A DNA stretch of 64,000 nt from Streptomyces reniochalinae (GTDB lineage Bacteria; Actinomycetota; Actinomycetes; Streptomycetales; Streptomycetaceae): NCBI RefSeq assembly GCF_003323735.1, contig NZ_QOIM01000049.1, positions 1-64,000 of the forward strand, given 5' to 3'. Shown here one piece after another: positions 36,229 to 45,155 of the stretch. The notes beneath the pieces are model-generated. The model did not search any database and had not been told where the DNA came from. It was given only the letters and a program-made list of their open reading frames with translations. Both the position numbers and the translations under genes were made by a program. The first letter of the stretch is position 1. Each line of letters opens with the position of its first letter.

Positions 36229-36516
36229 ATGCGGTCCTCGAACCGGGGGTTGGCGATGCGATGTTCACGCCGCACGTGGCGGTGGGTCGGTGGTGCGTGG
36301 CTGCTGCTCGTGGTCGTGGGGGCCGGCGCCACCTTGGCGCTCGACTCCGGAGCGCCGTCCCATCCGGAGAACGGCGACCGGCCGTCTCCGGGGGAGATGG
36401 ACGAGATACCTGAGGGGTGCGAGGAGGAGGCAGCCGATGCCAGGCGGCACGCGGGGCCGGACGGAACCTACGCGGTGGTGTGCCAAGGAGTCCTCACGGC
36501 ATCGGAAGGGCCCTGA
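36229..36516 (+). CDS. Small membrane-anchored hypothetical protein
   Basis: A 95-residue protein with one hydrophobic segment (WVGGAWLLLVVVGAGATLAL) after a basic N-terminus, then a short acidic exported tail containing two Cys (EIPEGCEEEAADA, TYAVVCQGV) that could form a disulfide. No family recognised. ATG 36256 is an alternative start. G/C third positions support coding. Confidence 0.6.
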   Translation: MRSSNRGLAMRCSRRTWRWVGGAWLLLVVVGAGATLALDSGAPSHPENGDRPSPGEMDEIPEGCEEEAADARRHAGPDGTYAVVCQGVLTASEGP

Positions 36517-36691
36517 CCACCTGAGAGGATCGCTTCGACGCGGATCAGTGGTGCCCCGGGTGATGTCTTCGGCCTTGCCCGCGCTCGCCTCTCCAGGCGT
36601 GTCGCACGTGTGGTGGCCGCCGTCGCGGCCCCCGCGGACACGCGACGCGAAAACGGATGCGATCCTCGTCCAGTCATGCTGGGGTCCCGCT

Positions 36692-37498
36692 ATGAACGAT
36701 CACCGACTCGACGAAGCCGGCCTGACGGACAGGACGGAACGGAACCTGGCGGAACACGCCTGTCACCTCCACCGGAGCATGGCTGGTGCGACCGTCACTG
36801 AGGCGGAAGACCTCGTGATCGCCGACAGTGGCCTGGACGACGACACCTTCAACATCGTTGCCGCGGCCCGCTTCAACGCCGCGGACGCCACGGCACGCAT
36901 CACCGAGACTGCTCGTGGGGTGGCTCGCACCGGACGCCGTTTTTCGTGGTGGGTGGGGGCGGCCTCGACACCACCGGACCTCACCACCCGCCTGACGGCG
37001 GCAGGTCTGTCCGCGTTCGAACGTGAGACGGCGATGTGGGCCGAGCTGGACACCACGCCGCCGCCGTCCGCCGTCCCAGGACTGGACATCCAGAGGGTGG
37101 CCACGCCTGAACAGCTCGCCGATTACGCCACGGTTCTCGCCGCGAACTGGGACCCGCCTGCTGACACCGTCCGCCGCTTCTTCGCCCAGGCCGCCCCGCA
37201 GGCACTGGCCGCGCACTGCCCGGCCCGGTATCTGGTCGGCTACGTGGACAGCCGTCCGGTCTGTTCCGCTGAAGTGTTCCTGCACGCGGGAGTCGCCGGT
37301 ATCTACAACATCTCCACGCTGGCCGCCCACCGCCGACGTGGCTACGGCGGCGCCGTCACGCGCGCGGCACTCCGTGCGGCCCGCGAGGGGGATCACCGCA
37401 TCGCGGTCTTGCAGGCGTCCGCCGAGGGCGAGCCCGTCTACCGCCGCCTGGGATTCCACTCGTGCGGCCAGTTCACCGAACACGCCATCAACCCCTGA
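36692..37498 (+). CDS. GNAT-family N-acetyltransferase
   Basis: A 268-residue two-part acetyltransferase. The N-terminal half (ADSGLDDDTFNIVAAARFN, WWVGAASTPPDLTTRL) is a degenerate domain common in actinobacterial GNATs. The C-terminal half has the active fold: YLVGYVDSRPVCSAEVFLHAG, IYNISTLAAHRRRGYGGAVTRAAL (acetyl-CoA loop R-R-x-G-Y-G) and EPVYRRLGF. ATG 36692 lacks a strong ribosome-binding site; the frame is open further upstream but with untypical sequence. Substrate unknown. Stands alone between a small membrane protein and a convergent hydrolase gene. Confidence 0.8.
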   Translation: MNDHRLDEAGLTDRTERNLAEHACHLHRSMAGATVTEAEDLVIADSGLDDDTFNIVAAARFNAADATARITETARGVARTGRRFSWWVGAASTPPDLTTRLTAAGLSAFERETAMWAELDTTPPPSAVPGLDIQRVATPEQLADYATVLAANWDPPADTVRRFFAQAAPQALAAHCPARYLVGYVDSRPVCSAEVFLHAGVAGIYNISTLAAHRRRGYGGAVTRAALRAAREGDHRIAVLQASAEGEPVYRRLGFHSCGQFTEHAINP

Positions 37499-37715
37499 AC
37501 CACCGAACTCCCCGGCGGGAGCCGCGCGGCCGGGCCGCAACGAGAAACCGTACTGGGCGCACTCGCCTGCGGGGGAGGTGTCGCCCCGGGCGCAAAGCGT
37601 GACCTGGCCGTGCGCCTCCGGTCGCGGCGCGGACGCCGCCGCGAGAGGCGCCGGGACGGCCGGTGTGTGAACCGAGGCTGCCGGCCAGCGCCCCCCGGCT
37701 CGCCCGTCGCTGCCG

Positions 37716-38411
37716 TCACAGGCTCAGCAGCACGTCCCGGACCGTGGCGGGCCTGGACAGGAACGGGTGATGGCCGGCGTCGAGTTCGACGACGTTGCCG
37801 GCCCGGCCGGCGAACTCGCGCTGCACGCGCGGCGGAGTGCCCCGGTCCTGGGCGCACACGAGGTACGTCGACGGCACCTGTTCCCATGCGGCCGCCCCGA
37901 CCGGCTGCTCGGTGACCTGGGCGCTCTGCCGGGCGAGGCGGTCCGCTGCCTGTGCTTGCACCGCGGGCTCGCAGTCGTGCAGAAAGGTGTCCACGAGCAG
38001 CTTCGGGCGTACGCCGAAGGTGCCGGTGTCGGGGTCGACGTCCAGGAACGGGGCGGGGCCGGAGTCCCCGAAATCCGACAGCCGCTGCCCGACCCTGGGC
38101 AGGTAGCTGGAGACCATCACCAGGTGACGCACCGACGCGACCTGCGCGGCGGCTTCCGCTGTGACGATGCCGCCGTAGCTGTGAGCGACCACAACGGTCG
38201 GCTCGTCGCTGCCCAGCAGCGTCCGCCGCACTGCCGTGACGTCCTCGGGCAACCCCGGACCGGCGGCACCCGCCGGCACGCCCGTCTCACCGCAACTCGG
38301 CAGCGCCGGGGCCACGCTCGCCATGCCCCGCTCCCGCAGCAGCTCCGCGGTGCGGTGCCACCACCACGATCCGTCCCGTACGCATGCTCCGTGCACAAAA
38401 ACGACCCTCAT
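37716..38411 (-). CDS. Alpha/beta-fold hydrolase
   Basis: A 231-residue esterase-like enzyme of the compact MhpC/salicylic-acid-binding-protein group. Oxyanion motif VFVHGACVRDGSWWWH at the start, nucleophile elbow VVVAHSYGGIV near residue 95, and catalytic His in LDAGHHPFLSRP near the end. The catalytic acid is probably the Asp in VCAQDRGTP. ATG 38411 follows GAGG by 5 bp; an in-frame GTG lies 6 bp earlier. No linked pathway gene is evident. Confidence 0.85.
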   Translation of the reverse strand: MRVVFVHGACVRDGSWWWHRTAELLRERGMASVAPALPSCGETGVPAGAAGPGLPEDVTAVRRTLLGSDEPTVVVAHSYGGIVTAEAAAQVASVRHLVMVSSYLPRVGQRLSDFGDSGPAPFLDVDPDTGTFGVRPKLLVDTFLHDCEPAVQAQAADRLARQSAQVTEQPVGAAAWEQVPSTYLVCAQDRGTPPRVQREFAGRAGNVVELDAGHHPFLSRPATVRDVLLSL

Positions 38412-38680
38412 AGCCACCTCGTCCTCAGCGTTGTCCTTCGGTGGAAGCTACCAGCGCCCGCCGATACGCGAATTCCGCCGACAGCGAGCCCCGCTGAAGA
38501 GACGACCGACGACTGAGGCCCGCCACCACGGAAGGCCGCGCACCTCTCCGGACCGATCGCCGGAGCCTGCTCCGCCGCGACGCGACAGGGGAGTACCTCG
38601 ACGCGGTGCTCGACTACACCGTGCACACCCGCGCGACGACCCGGCCCAGCGAGACGGTGCCCACGCGCGCAGCGATCGGC

Positions 38681-39055
38681 TTAGCGAGGCGGAGAAGACC
38701 GGCCGTGCGTGCACGCTGCCTCCTGGGCGGCCATGACCTCGTCGCCGTGCGCGAAAGCCCATGCGCCGACGGCGTCGATGGGCGTCAGCAACGTCCGGCC
38801 CAAAGGGGTGAGTTCGTACTCGACGCCCGCACGTGCGTCCGGGTGTGTGCGCCGGTCGATCAGGCCGTTGAACCGCAGTCGTCGTAGCGTCTCGGTGAGG
38901 ACCTTGGAGCTGATACCCCCGATCCGCTCGCGTAGTTCGACCGGGCGTCTCGGCCCGTCGCGCAGTGCCCAGAGCACCACGGCGTTCCAGGTGTTGGAGA
39001 GCAGGTCGAAGGCGAGGCGGGCCCGGCAGTCGGCGAGGAAGGCGTCGGTCGTCAC
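38681..39055 (-). CDS. HxlR-family transcriptional regulator
   Basis: A 124-residue winged-helix regulator. Family features: WNAVVLWALRDGPRRPVELRERI, GGISSKVLTETLRRLRFNGLIDR and the wing VEYELTPLGRTLLTPI. The N-terminal DAFLADCRARL contains the Cys found in redox- or electrophile-sensing HxlR proteins (YodB/HypR type), which suggests but does not prove a thiol switch. Divergent from a reductase gene, with a palindrome 2 bp beyond its GTG start. The 269 bp after its stop, to the hydrolase start at 38411, hold no convincing gene. Confidence 0.9.
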   Translation of the reverse strand: MTTDAFLADCRARLAFDLLSNTWNAVVLWALRDGPRRPVELRERIGGISSKVLTETLRRLRFNGLIDRRTHPDARAGVEYELTPLGRTLLTPIDAVGAWAFAHGDEVMAAQEAACTHGRSSPPR

Positions 39056-39057
39056 GT

Positions 39058-39067
39058 ACCAAATGGT
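39058..39067. promoter_or_regulatory. Candidate HxlR operator
   Basis: Palindrome ACCAAATGGT between the divergent HxlR and reductase genes, close to the HxlR start, as expected for autorepression. Confidence 0.4.
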
Positions 39068-39129
39068 GCCTGAAGCTGTCTCTAGCGTCGGTACGAACGA
39101 GCGAAGAGTGCACGGAGAGGAAACGTGTG

Positions 39130-39831
39130 ATGAGAATCGGCGTACTGGGAACCGGCGGCATGGCGGACGCGCTCGCCACCCACTGGGTGCGGGCCGGACA
39201 CCAGGTGACCATCGGGGGACGGGACACGCACAAGGCAGAGCGGCTCGCGACGCGCATCAAAGGCAGCAGCGTGAAACCTGCCGGTCTGCGGGCGGCAGCC
39301 GAGTTCGGTGAGGTGGTGTTGGCCGCGCTGCCCTTCGGCGCGGGAGCAGACGTGGCACGGGAACTTCGCGAGGCCCTGGAAGGCAAGGTACTGATCGACT
39401 GTTCCAACCCGGTCGGCCCCGGCTTCCGGCTGCTGACCGAAGGAGGCCGCTCGGCCGCGCAGCAACTGGCTGCGGCGGCGCCGGAGGCCCACGTGGTCAA
39501 GTCTTTCAACCTCTGCCATGAGGACGTCTGGCGCATGCGGCCGCCCGTCTTCGACGGACGACCACTGGCCGTGCCGGTCTGCGGGGACGACGAGGCGGCC
39601 GTCGAGCGCGTCCGCGTGTTGGTACGGGACGTGGGCTGCGTACCAGTGGCCGGCGGCGGTCTCGCACGGGCGGGGCTCCTGGAGGCGACTGCCGCCTTGT
39701 TCATCGCCCTGTGGGTGGGCGAAGGCGCGGACGCCCAGGCCATCGCGCCTCCCCTGGCCTACGCGGCCGGGCCGACCCGCCGGGACGCAGCTGGCGGCAC
39801 AGAGGCTCACCGTTCGGAGCACGGAGACTGA
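39130..39831 (+). CDS. NADPH:F420 reductase-like NAD(P)-binding protein
   Basis: A 233-residue protein with an N-terminal Rossmann motif (RIGVLGTGGMADALATHW) and TIGGRDTHKAERL after the second strand, as in NADPH-dependent F420 reductases (Fno/NpdG group). Further family markers are VLAALPFGAGADVA, LIDCSNPVGPGF and VVKSFNL. In intact Fno, Ser-Arg residues after strand 2 bind the NADPH phosphate; here it is GGRDTHK. The C-terminus (TRRDAAGGTEAHRSEHGD) runs into repetitive DNA and may be extended relative to relatives. ATG 39130 has GGAGAGGA 9 bp upstream. Probably controlled by the divergent HxlR regulator. Confidence 0.8.
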   Translation: MRIGVLGTGGMADALATHWVRAGHQVTIGGRDTHKAERLATRIKGSSVKPAGLRAAAEFGEVVLAALPFGAGADVARELREALEGKVLIDCSNPVGPGFRLLTEGGRSAAQQLAAAAPEAHVVKSFNLCHEDVWRMRPPVFDGRPLAVPVCGDDEAAVERVRVLVRDVGCVPVAGGGLARAGLLEATAALFIALWVGEGADAQAIAPPLAYAAGPTRRDAAGGTEAHRSEHGD

Positions 39832-40025
39832 CCAAGAGGAGCGCCGAGGCTCTCTCCGTTACCGGCGCGCAGGCTCTCCGCCGGAAGGGCCGAGGCCCCC
39901 CGTTGGGAGCGCCCAGGCTCACCGTCGCGGGGCCCGAGGCCGAGGGCAGGGCCGTAGAGCTCAGGACGTACTCTCTTACCGGTCGAGCAGGCGAGCCGGG
40001 GGAGAGGTGGAGAGTGAGGCCGGAC

Positions 40026-40397
40026 ATGGAAGACACGCAGATACCCAGGCGGGTCGCCCTCCTGCGGGGATGGGCCCGCTTCTGTGCCGGTCTGGCTCTC
40101 GGCCTGGTCGTACTCGCGGCGCTCCTGCTCTTCGTCGGGCTCGACGCGCACTCGGCCTACGCGCAGGCAGCCACCCCGTCGTGCGGCTCCCTTGTCTTCC
40201 CCGATGAGCAAGGGATGGAGACGGCCCCGTGCCACACCAGTCAGCTGCGTCAGGCCGGTCGCGTCGGTCTGACGATGGTCGGCGCCCTCGGCTGCGTGGT
40301 GGGGAGCGTTCTCCTGCGCCTCGAGGAGACTCGCACGGACGGACGTCGCGAGAAATCCCCGCGGCGCGGCGCCGACGGCACCGTGGGTGAGCGATGA
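40026..40397 (+). CDS. Small two-helix membrane protein
   Basis: A 123-residue hypothetical protein with two membrane segments: FCAGLALGLVVLAALLLFVGL near residue 20-40 and VGLTMVGALGCVVGSVLLRL near 85-105. The extracytoplasmic loop has two Cys (PSCGSLVF, TAPCHTSQ), possibly a disulfide. No family recognised. ATG 40026 is chosen with GTGAGG 6 bp upstream; GTG 40014 is possible. The 190 bp before it contain degenerate GAGGCTC-type repeats. Confidence 0.6.
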   Translation: MEDTQIPRRVALLRGWARFCAGLALGLVVLAALLLFVGLDAHSAYAQAATPSCGSLVFPDEQGMETAPCHTSQLRQAGRVGLTMVGALGCVVGSVLLRLEETRTDGRREKSPRRGADGTVGER

Positions 40398-40462
40398 ATT
40401 CTGGTGTCTTCGCTGGTCTGGATAAGAACAGTTGGCAGATCTCGAGAAGGCTGGTGGATCTC

Positions 40463-40810
40463 ATGAACGTCGCGCGAGTGCTGATGGTCGCTCCGGTACG
40501 GAACCTCGACACTGCGGTGGTCTGGTATGCACGCTTGCTGGGGCGGCCGGCGGACACCCGGCCGATGCCGTCGTTGGCCGACTGGCACCTGACATCGGGT
40601 GGCTGGCTACAGGTTTTCGAGGACCCGGCGCGTGCCGGCTCGACGCTGCTCAACGTGGAAGTGCGTGAGCTGGACAGGGAGCTGGCCGGGCTCGCGGAGC
40701 GCGGTCTGACGACCGGACCCGTGCAGACCGGCGGTGAGCGCACCCGGTTCGCGGCCCTGGAGGACCCCGATGGCAACCAGGTCACTTTGCTGGAGAACCC
40801 GGTGGCTTGA
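40463..40810 (+). CDS. VOC/glyoxalase-fold protein
   Basis: A 115-residue single-domain vicinal-oxygen-chelate protein: VARVLMVAPVRNLDTAVVWYARLLGRPAD at the start and RFAALEDPDGNQVTLLENP at the end, the latter carrying the family D-P-x-G-N-x-x-x-L motif. These proteins act as antibiotic-binding resistance proteins, lyases or dioxygenases; metal ligands are incomplete here (no clear N-terminal His), which favours a binding role. ATG 40463 fits the family start; ATG 40394, overlapping the previous stop, is in frame. The stop overlaps the next gene (TTGA). Confidence 0.8.
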   Translation: MNVARVLMVAPVRNLDTAVVWYARLLGRPADTRPMPSLADWHLTSGGWLQVFEDPARAGSTLLNVEVRELDRELAGLAERGLTTGPVQTGGERTRFAALEDPDGNQVTLLENPVA

Positions 40811-42369
40811 CCGGTCCCGACGAGCCGGAGCGGACGACCGCGAGCACCACACGTGCAAGGGATGAGCGACCGTGCGGAGGCGAAGTGGTCTTTGAGACGT
40901 CGAGTGGCCGTGTACAGGGCAGGGCGTCCGCTGACGGCGTCACCGCCGTGCTCGGAATCCCGTACGCGGCCGAGCCGTTCGCCGCCCGTCGATTCCGTGA
41001 GCCACAACCGGCGGCTGGCTGGGCCGGCATCCGGGACTGCACGGCCTTCGGCCCCATCGCTCCGCAGTCAGCGGAGCTGCCCGGAGCGCCGGTGTGGCGG
41101 GAGGGGGATGAGGACATCCTCACCGTCAACGTATGGGTGCCGGATCGCGCGGGTGCCGGTGCGCTGCCGGTGTTCTTCTGGATTCACGGCGGCGCGTACA
41201 CCTTCGGCTCCTCCGCTCAGCCCGACTTCGACGGTACGGCCCTGGCCCGTGCCGGGCTGGTCGTGGTCAGCTGCAACTACCGGGTGGGCTTCGAGGGCTT
41301 CGGCCATGTTCGCGGCTTCCCCGACAACCGCGGGCTGCTGGACCAGGCCGCGGCATTGCGCTGGGTCAGGGAGAACATCGCGTCCTTCGGCGGCGACCCC
41401 GGTAACGTCACCGTCGCCGGGCACTCCTCCGGAGCAGGTTCGATTGCCTGCTTGATGACCATGGAGCAGACCCGGGGGCTCTTCCGGCGGGCCATCGCCC
41501 ACAGCGTGCCCAGGGCCTACTTCGCGGTCGAACTCGCCCAGGCGGTCACCGAGAGGATAGCGGTGGAGGCCGGGATCGCCCCTGCCGCCGAGGCGCTGCT
41601 GTCCTTGTCACCCGCCCGGTTGGTGGCGGCCTCCGACGAGGCCGCCGCGAACAGCGGAGCCGGCCCCGCGGCGGCGGTTCACGCCTTTGACTCTGTGCTC
41701 TTCCAGCCCGTCGTCGACGGTGAGGTGCTGCCCGCGAACCCGCTGCGCGCGGTCGCAGCCGGGACGGCGCGGCAGGTGGACCTGCTGGCGTGCCACACCC
41801 TGGAGGAGTACTGGTTCCTTCACACGGTGGGAGCCGTGCGGGAGGTCACCACCGAGTCGGAACTGGCCGACTTCGCCGAGGCACTGGGCCTCCCGGACCA
41901 CCTGGTCGACGGCTACCGCGCGCTGATGCCGGAAGCGCCGGTACTCGATCGCTACTTGGCGATGTCCGGCGACGCGCAGTTCGGCGAGTACACCACCCGC
42001 CTCGCCGAGCACCATGCGAGGGCCGGCGGCCGGGCGTACCTGGCCCGCTTCGCCCGCAGGCGGGCTGATGCCAGACCCTGGCACACGGCGGATGTTCCCT
42101 TCGCCTTCGGCAACTTGGACGCCGTCGGCGCCGACTTCCTCATCGGGGGCGCGCCCGACGACCACGACCGCGCCCTGTCCGCCCGCATGCTCCGCTCCTG
42201 GGCCGACTTCGCGTCCACCAGCGCTCCAGGCTGGCCGGCGGTCACCGCAGGCGCCACCCCGGTCAAGCACTGGGCCTTTCCCGACGACCACCTGGCCGCC
42301 GACGACAGGTCCGACCTCCGGGCCTTGTGGCGGGACGTCCGGTTCGACCTGATGCGCCCCGGGCGCTGA
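40807..42369 (+). CDS. Type-B carboxylesterase
   Basis: A 520-residue alpha/beta hydrolase of the carboxylesterase/p-nitrobenzyl-esterase family. Landmarks: VQGRASADGVTAVLGIPYA, DEDILTVNVWVP (normally SEDCLxLNVW), oxyanion WIHGGAYTFGS, nucleophile elbow VAGHSSGAGS (usually GESAGG; Glu is replaced by His before the Ser), and a late TADVPFAFGN. The catalytic His is probably in the 400-430 region (HTADVPF). TTG 40807 overlaps the VOC stop; GTG 40885 behind GGAGG is a credible shorter start. Cytoplasmic, as no signal peptide is seen. Substrate unknown. Confidence 0.85.
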   Translation: MTGPDEPERTTASTTRARDERPCGGEVVFETSSGRVQGRASADGVTAVLGIPYAAEPFAARRFREPQPAAGWAGIRDCTAFGPIAPQSAELPGAPVWREGDEDILTVNVWVPDRAGAGALPVFFWIHGGAYTFGSSAQPDFDGTALARAGLVVVSCNYRVGFEGFGHVRGFPDNRGLLDQAAALRWVRENIASFGGDPGNVTVAGHSSGAGSIACLMTMEQTRGLFRRAIAHSVPRAYFAVELAQAVTERIAVEAGIAPAAEALLSLSPARLVAASDEAAANSGAGPAAAVHAFDSVLFQPVVDGEVLPANPLRAVAAGTARQVDLLACHTLEEYWFLHTVGAVREVTTESELADFAEALGLPDHLVDGYRALMPEAPVLDRYLAMSGDAQFGEYTTRLAEHHARAGGRAYLARFARRRADARPWHTADVPFAFGNLDAVGADFLIGGAPDDHDRALSARMLRSWADFASTSAPGWPAVTAGATPVKHWAFPDDHLAADDRSDLRALWRDVRFDLMRPGR

Positions 42370-42435
42370 CGCAACCGGACGAGCCCGTGCACGTGCCGGC
42401 TTCTTCGGGCTCGCTCCGAGTTCCTGTCGCGCCGC

Positions 42436-42464
42436 GGATCGACACCCGGGAGCGGTGTCGATCC
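42436..42464. terminator. Bidirectional hairpin terminator
   Basis: Perfect 11-bp stem GGATCGACACC / GGTGTCGATCC with a 7-nt loop, between the convergent carboxylesterase and TetR genes. The remaining 42370-42657 gap shows no gene. Confidence 0.75.
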
Positions 42465-42657
42465 GACCCTCGCGCGGGTACGTTCGATCCACCACACCCG
42501 TGGGTAGTGGAGGATGAACACCGGTGACACCGGTTCGGTCGCATCGGCCTGATCGCCGGGGCAGGGGCCGGGGGCCTCCTCCGACGGATACTGCTGGACC
42601 AACGATGTGCGCGGTAGGCCGGTCACAGCCTCGGGCGAGTCGGCCGGGCCCGCACAC

Positions 42658-43368
42658 TCATGTGTGCGAGCCCTGGTCCGAGTCCGAGCCCGAGTCGGAG
42701 CCCGAGTCCGGGGCCGGGACCAGGTCCGGGTCTTCGGACGTCGGGGCGGGGCCGTTGGTGAGGTAGCGAGTGAGCATGGCGACGAGTTCGTTCTCGAGTC
42801 GTGTGGTGTCGGTCTGTTCGGAGGCGGCCATCATCTTGTGTACGACCAACTCGATCGTCGAGACGACGAGCCGAGCGGCGGTGTCCGTATCGGCGACACG
42901 TACGTCGGGGTGATCGCGGAGCAGCCTGCGGGCGTAGGCGGTGCGTTCGAGCTCGCTCTGGGCGACGCGTTCGAGTATGGCGGGGGTGCGGGGGCCCTGT
43001 TCCATCATCACGCGCAGCAGTTGCGGATCCTCGCGGTGGTTGTCGATGGCTCGGCGCACGTAGAAGCGCATGACGTCCTCGAGGGACGCGGGAAGCCGGC
43101 CGTCCTGATCCAGAGGAGTGGCGGCCCTGCCGGCGTCGAGGTGCCGGGTCAGCAACTCGACCAGGAGGGCGTCCTTGTTGGGGTAGTACTGGTAGAGCGA
43201 CCCGATCGAGACCCGGGCCCGCTCGGCGATGCGGTTGGTGGTCCCGGCCGCGTACCCGTACTCGGCGAAAACGCGAGCAGCGGCGTCGAGGATCCGCTGC
43301 CGGGTCAGTTCGGCCCGGACCTGGCGGGGCTGTTTACGTGGTGCGAGACCGCGGCGGTCGGACGTCAT
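42658..43368 (-). CDS. TetR-family transcriptional repressor
   Basis: A 236-residue TetR regulator. DNA-binding domain at residues 20-66: RQRILDAAARVFAEYGYAAGTTNRIAERARVSIGSLYQYYPNKDALL. The C-terminal helical ligand domain ends in an unusual acidic Ser/Asp repeat (PDSGSDSGSDSDQGSHT). ATG 43368 is fixed by GGAGG 4 bp upstream. It is divergent from the PPOX/VanB-reductase pair, with a TGAG...CTCA dyad between them, so it probably represses that unit. Ligand unknown. Confidence 0.92.
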   Translation of the reverse strand: MTSDRRGLAPRKQPRQVRAELTRQRILDAAARVFAEYGYAAGTTNRIAERARVSIGSLYQYYPNKDALLVELLTRHLDAGRAATPLDQDGRLPASLEDVMRFYVRRAIDNHREDPQLLRVMMEQGPRTPAILERVAQSELERTAYARRLLRDHPDVRVADTDTAARLVVSTIELVVHKMMAASEQTDTTRLENELVAMLTRYLTNGPAPTSEDPDLVPAPDSGSDSGSDSDQGSHT

Positions 43369-43411
43369 CGGACCTCCTGCCAAGGGGTGGGAATGCGAGT
43401 AGCGCACGAGC

Positions 43412-43425
43412 TGAGTAATTGCTCA
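43412..43425. promoter_or_regulatory. Candidate TetR operator
   Basis: Near-perfect dyad TGAGTAATTGCTCA (12 of 14 positions symmetric) in the 134-bp divergent gap, an AT-rich island in G+C-rich DNA. Confidence 0.55.
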
Positions 43426-43502
43426 CAATAGTGCCATGAACTGCGGTGATGCGGGCGCCCTGCGCCTGCTGCCGTACCACGGACCCCTGTAGGGAAGCTG
43501 TC

Positions 43503-44132
43503 ATGACACATGTCTCCAGGCGCCCCCGCCGCATCTCCGTGAATGAGGTTCTGGCACGGCTCGGGCCGCCGGAACCCATGATCGAAGCCAAGGTGCAAGA
43601 CCGCGTCGACGACTACATCCGCTTCTTCATCGCCCACTCGCCTCTGCTGATGATGGCCACCGCCGACGCGGCCGGACGCGCCGACTGCTCGCCGCGCGGG
43701 GACTATCCGGGCTTCGTGAAGGTCCTCGACGAGCAGACCGTCGCCCTGCCCGACCGCCCCGGCAACAAGATCGCCGATTCCTTCCGCAACCTGGCCGAGA
43801 ACGACGGCGTCGGGCTGTGCTTCCTCGTCCCCGGGATGCGGGAGGTCCTGCGCGTCAACGGCAGCGGCTACGTCGCCGACGAACCCGACGTGCTGGTGCG
43901 GATGCGCACCGAGGCCAAGCAACCCCAGTTCGCGATCGTCGTCGAGGTGGCCGAAGCCTACTTCCACTGCGGGCGGGCGCTGATCCGCTCCCGGCTGTGG
44001 GACCCCGCCAGCCAGGCACTCGCCGAGGGCATGCCGTCGCTGGGCGAAGTCGCCGCCGCGCAGTTCGGCGTCGACCAGGACCCCGCGCTGCTCGAACAGG
44101 CCCTTGAGGCCGGATACCGCGAGCTCTACTGA
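43503..44132 (+). CDS. Pyridoxamine-5'-phosphate-oxidase-like FMN protein
   Basis: A 209-residue PPOX-superfamily split-barrel protein of the MSMEG_1061-like group. Conserved segments: IEAKVQDRVDDYIRFFIAHSPLLMMATADAAGRADCSPRGDYPGFV, LPDRPGNKIADSFRNLAEN and GVGLCFLVPGMREVLRVNGSG. The SPRGD and LPDRPGN motifs bind FMN phosphate in this group. Such proteins use FMN, heme or F420 and often reduce or oxidise xenobiotics. A VanB-type reductase follows 32 bp downstream and could supply electrons. Probably repressed by the divergent TetR protein. Confidence 0.88.
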   Translation: MTHVSRRPRRISVNEVLARLGPPEPMIEAKVQDRVDDYIRFFIAHSPLLMMATADAAGRADCSPRGDYPGFVKVLDEQTVALPDRPGNKIADSFRNLAENDGVGLCFLVPGMREVLRVNGSGYVADEPDVLVRMRTEAKQPQFAIVVEVAEAYFHCGRALIRSRLWDPASQALAEGMPSLGEVAAAQFGVDQDPALLEQALEAGYRELY

Positions 44133-44164
44133 CCACACCGCACCGGCTGACAGAGGAAGAACCG

Positions 44165-45073
44165 ATGCAACAGACCGTCGTCGAACGTCTCGACCGTCTC
44201 ACCGAGGACGTCCTCGCCCTCACCCTGCGCGCCACCGGCGAAGAGCTCGCGCCCTGGGAGCCCGGCGCCCACATCGACCTGTTCGTGCCCAACTGGCTGA
44301 CCCGGCAGTACTCCTTGTGCGGCGACCCCGCCGACCAGGACGCCTACCGCATCGCCGTCCGCTACGACCCGCTCAGCCGCGGCGGCTCGGAGTACCTGCA
44401 CCGCTTCCTGCGCCCGGGCCGCACCCTGAACGTGTCCCTGCCGCGCAACCACTTCCCGCTGGTCCCCGCACCGCGTTATCTCTTCCTCGCCGGCGGAATC
44501 GGCATCACGCCGCTGCTGCCGATGGTGCGAGCGGCGGCCTCCGCCGCATCCCCCGCCACCTTGCTGTATGTGGGTCGGGCAGCGGAGAGCATGCCCTTCG
44601 CCGACGAACTGCGACGCTCCTACGGCGGCCGGGTGCGAATCGTGGAGACCGCACGGGAGGGCAGGCCCGACCTCGGCGCTCTCGCGGCCCGCCTCGAGCC
44701 GGACACCCTGGTCTACTGCTGCGGTCCGGCCGGCATGCTGGCGGCGGCCGAAGCGGCGTTCCCCGCCGAGCGGTTGCACGCCGAGCGGTTCCAGCCCGCG
44801 GCCCGCGCGTTCGGCCCCGACACGGCCTTTGAAGCAGTCTGCGCCCGGTCTGCGAGCACCGTCGCCGTGCCGGCCGGCGTCTCCTTGCTGGACGCCCTCA
44901 CTCACGCCGGGCACCCCCTCCCGGCCGGGTGCCGTGAAGGCGTGTGCGGCAGCTGTGACGTCGCCGTCCTGGACGGAGCTCCCGAGCACCGGGATGACAT
45001 CGGCGCACCCGAGGGCCGCATGTACGCGTGCGTGTCCCGCGCGCTGTCCCCCCGCCTCGTCCTCGACCTGTAG
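44165..45073 (+). CDS. PDR/VanB-family oxidoreductase (FMN, NAD, 2Fe-2S)
   Basis: A 302-residue phthalate-dioxygenase-reductase-type electron-transfer protein. Flavin domain with RQYSLCGDP near residue 47 (FMN site), NAD domain with FLAGGIGITPLLPM near 105 and YCCGPAGML near 180, and a C-terminal plant-type ferredoxin domain CREGVCGSCDV plus a later Cys in MYACVSRA, all four cluster Cys present. GAGGAAG serves the ATG. Partners are normally Rieske oxygenases, but none is in this window; the adjacent FMN protein may be its partner instead. Confidence 0.92.
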   Translation: MQQTVVERLDRLTEDVLALTLRATGEELAPWEPGAHIDLFVPNWLTRQYSLCGDPADQDAYRIAVRYDPLSRGGSEYLHRFLRPGRTLNVSLPRNHFPLVPAPRYLFLAGGIGITPLLPMVRAAASAASPATLLYVGRAAESMPFADELRRSYGGRVRIVETAREGRPDLGALAARLEPDTLVYCCGPAGMLAAAEAAFPAERLHAERFQPAARAFGPDTAFEAVCARSASTVAVPAGVSLLDALTHAGHPLPAGCREGVCGSCDVAVLDGAPEHRDDIGAPEGRMYACVSRALSPRLVLDL

Positions 45074-45090
45074 GGGGGTCCGAGGAGGGA

Positions 45091-45113
45091 CCGGATCCGC
45101 CCGCAGGCGGTCC
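45091..45113. terminator. Weak hairpin between convergent genes
   Basis: CCGCC / GGCGG with a CGCA loop, extended by GGA / TCC across a one-base bulge, between the convergent reductase and methyltransferase genes. Confidence 0.4.
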
Positions 45114-45155
45114 GCCCGCGAGCCGGCGCCGCACCCACCCTCGCCGGGGCGCGCC

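Noticed and set aside
38520..38680. Short plus-strand stretch reading like a protein fragment (GEYLDAVLDYTVHTRATT)
   Set aside because: Too short and without start, stop context or known family; could be a relic but cannot be supported.
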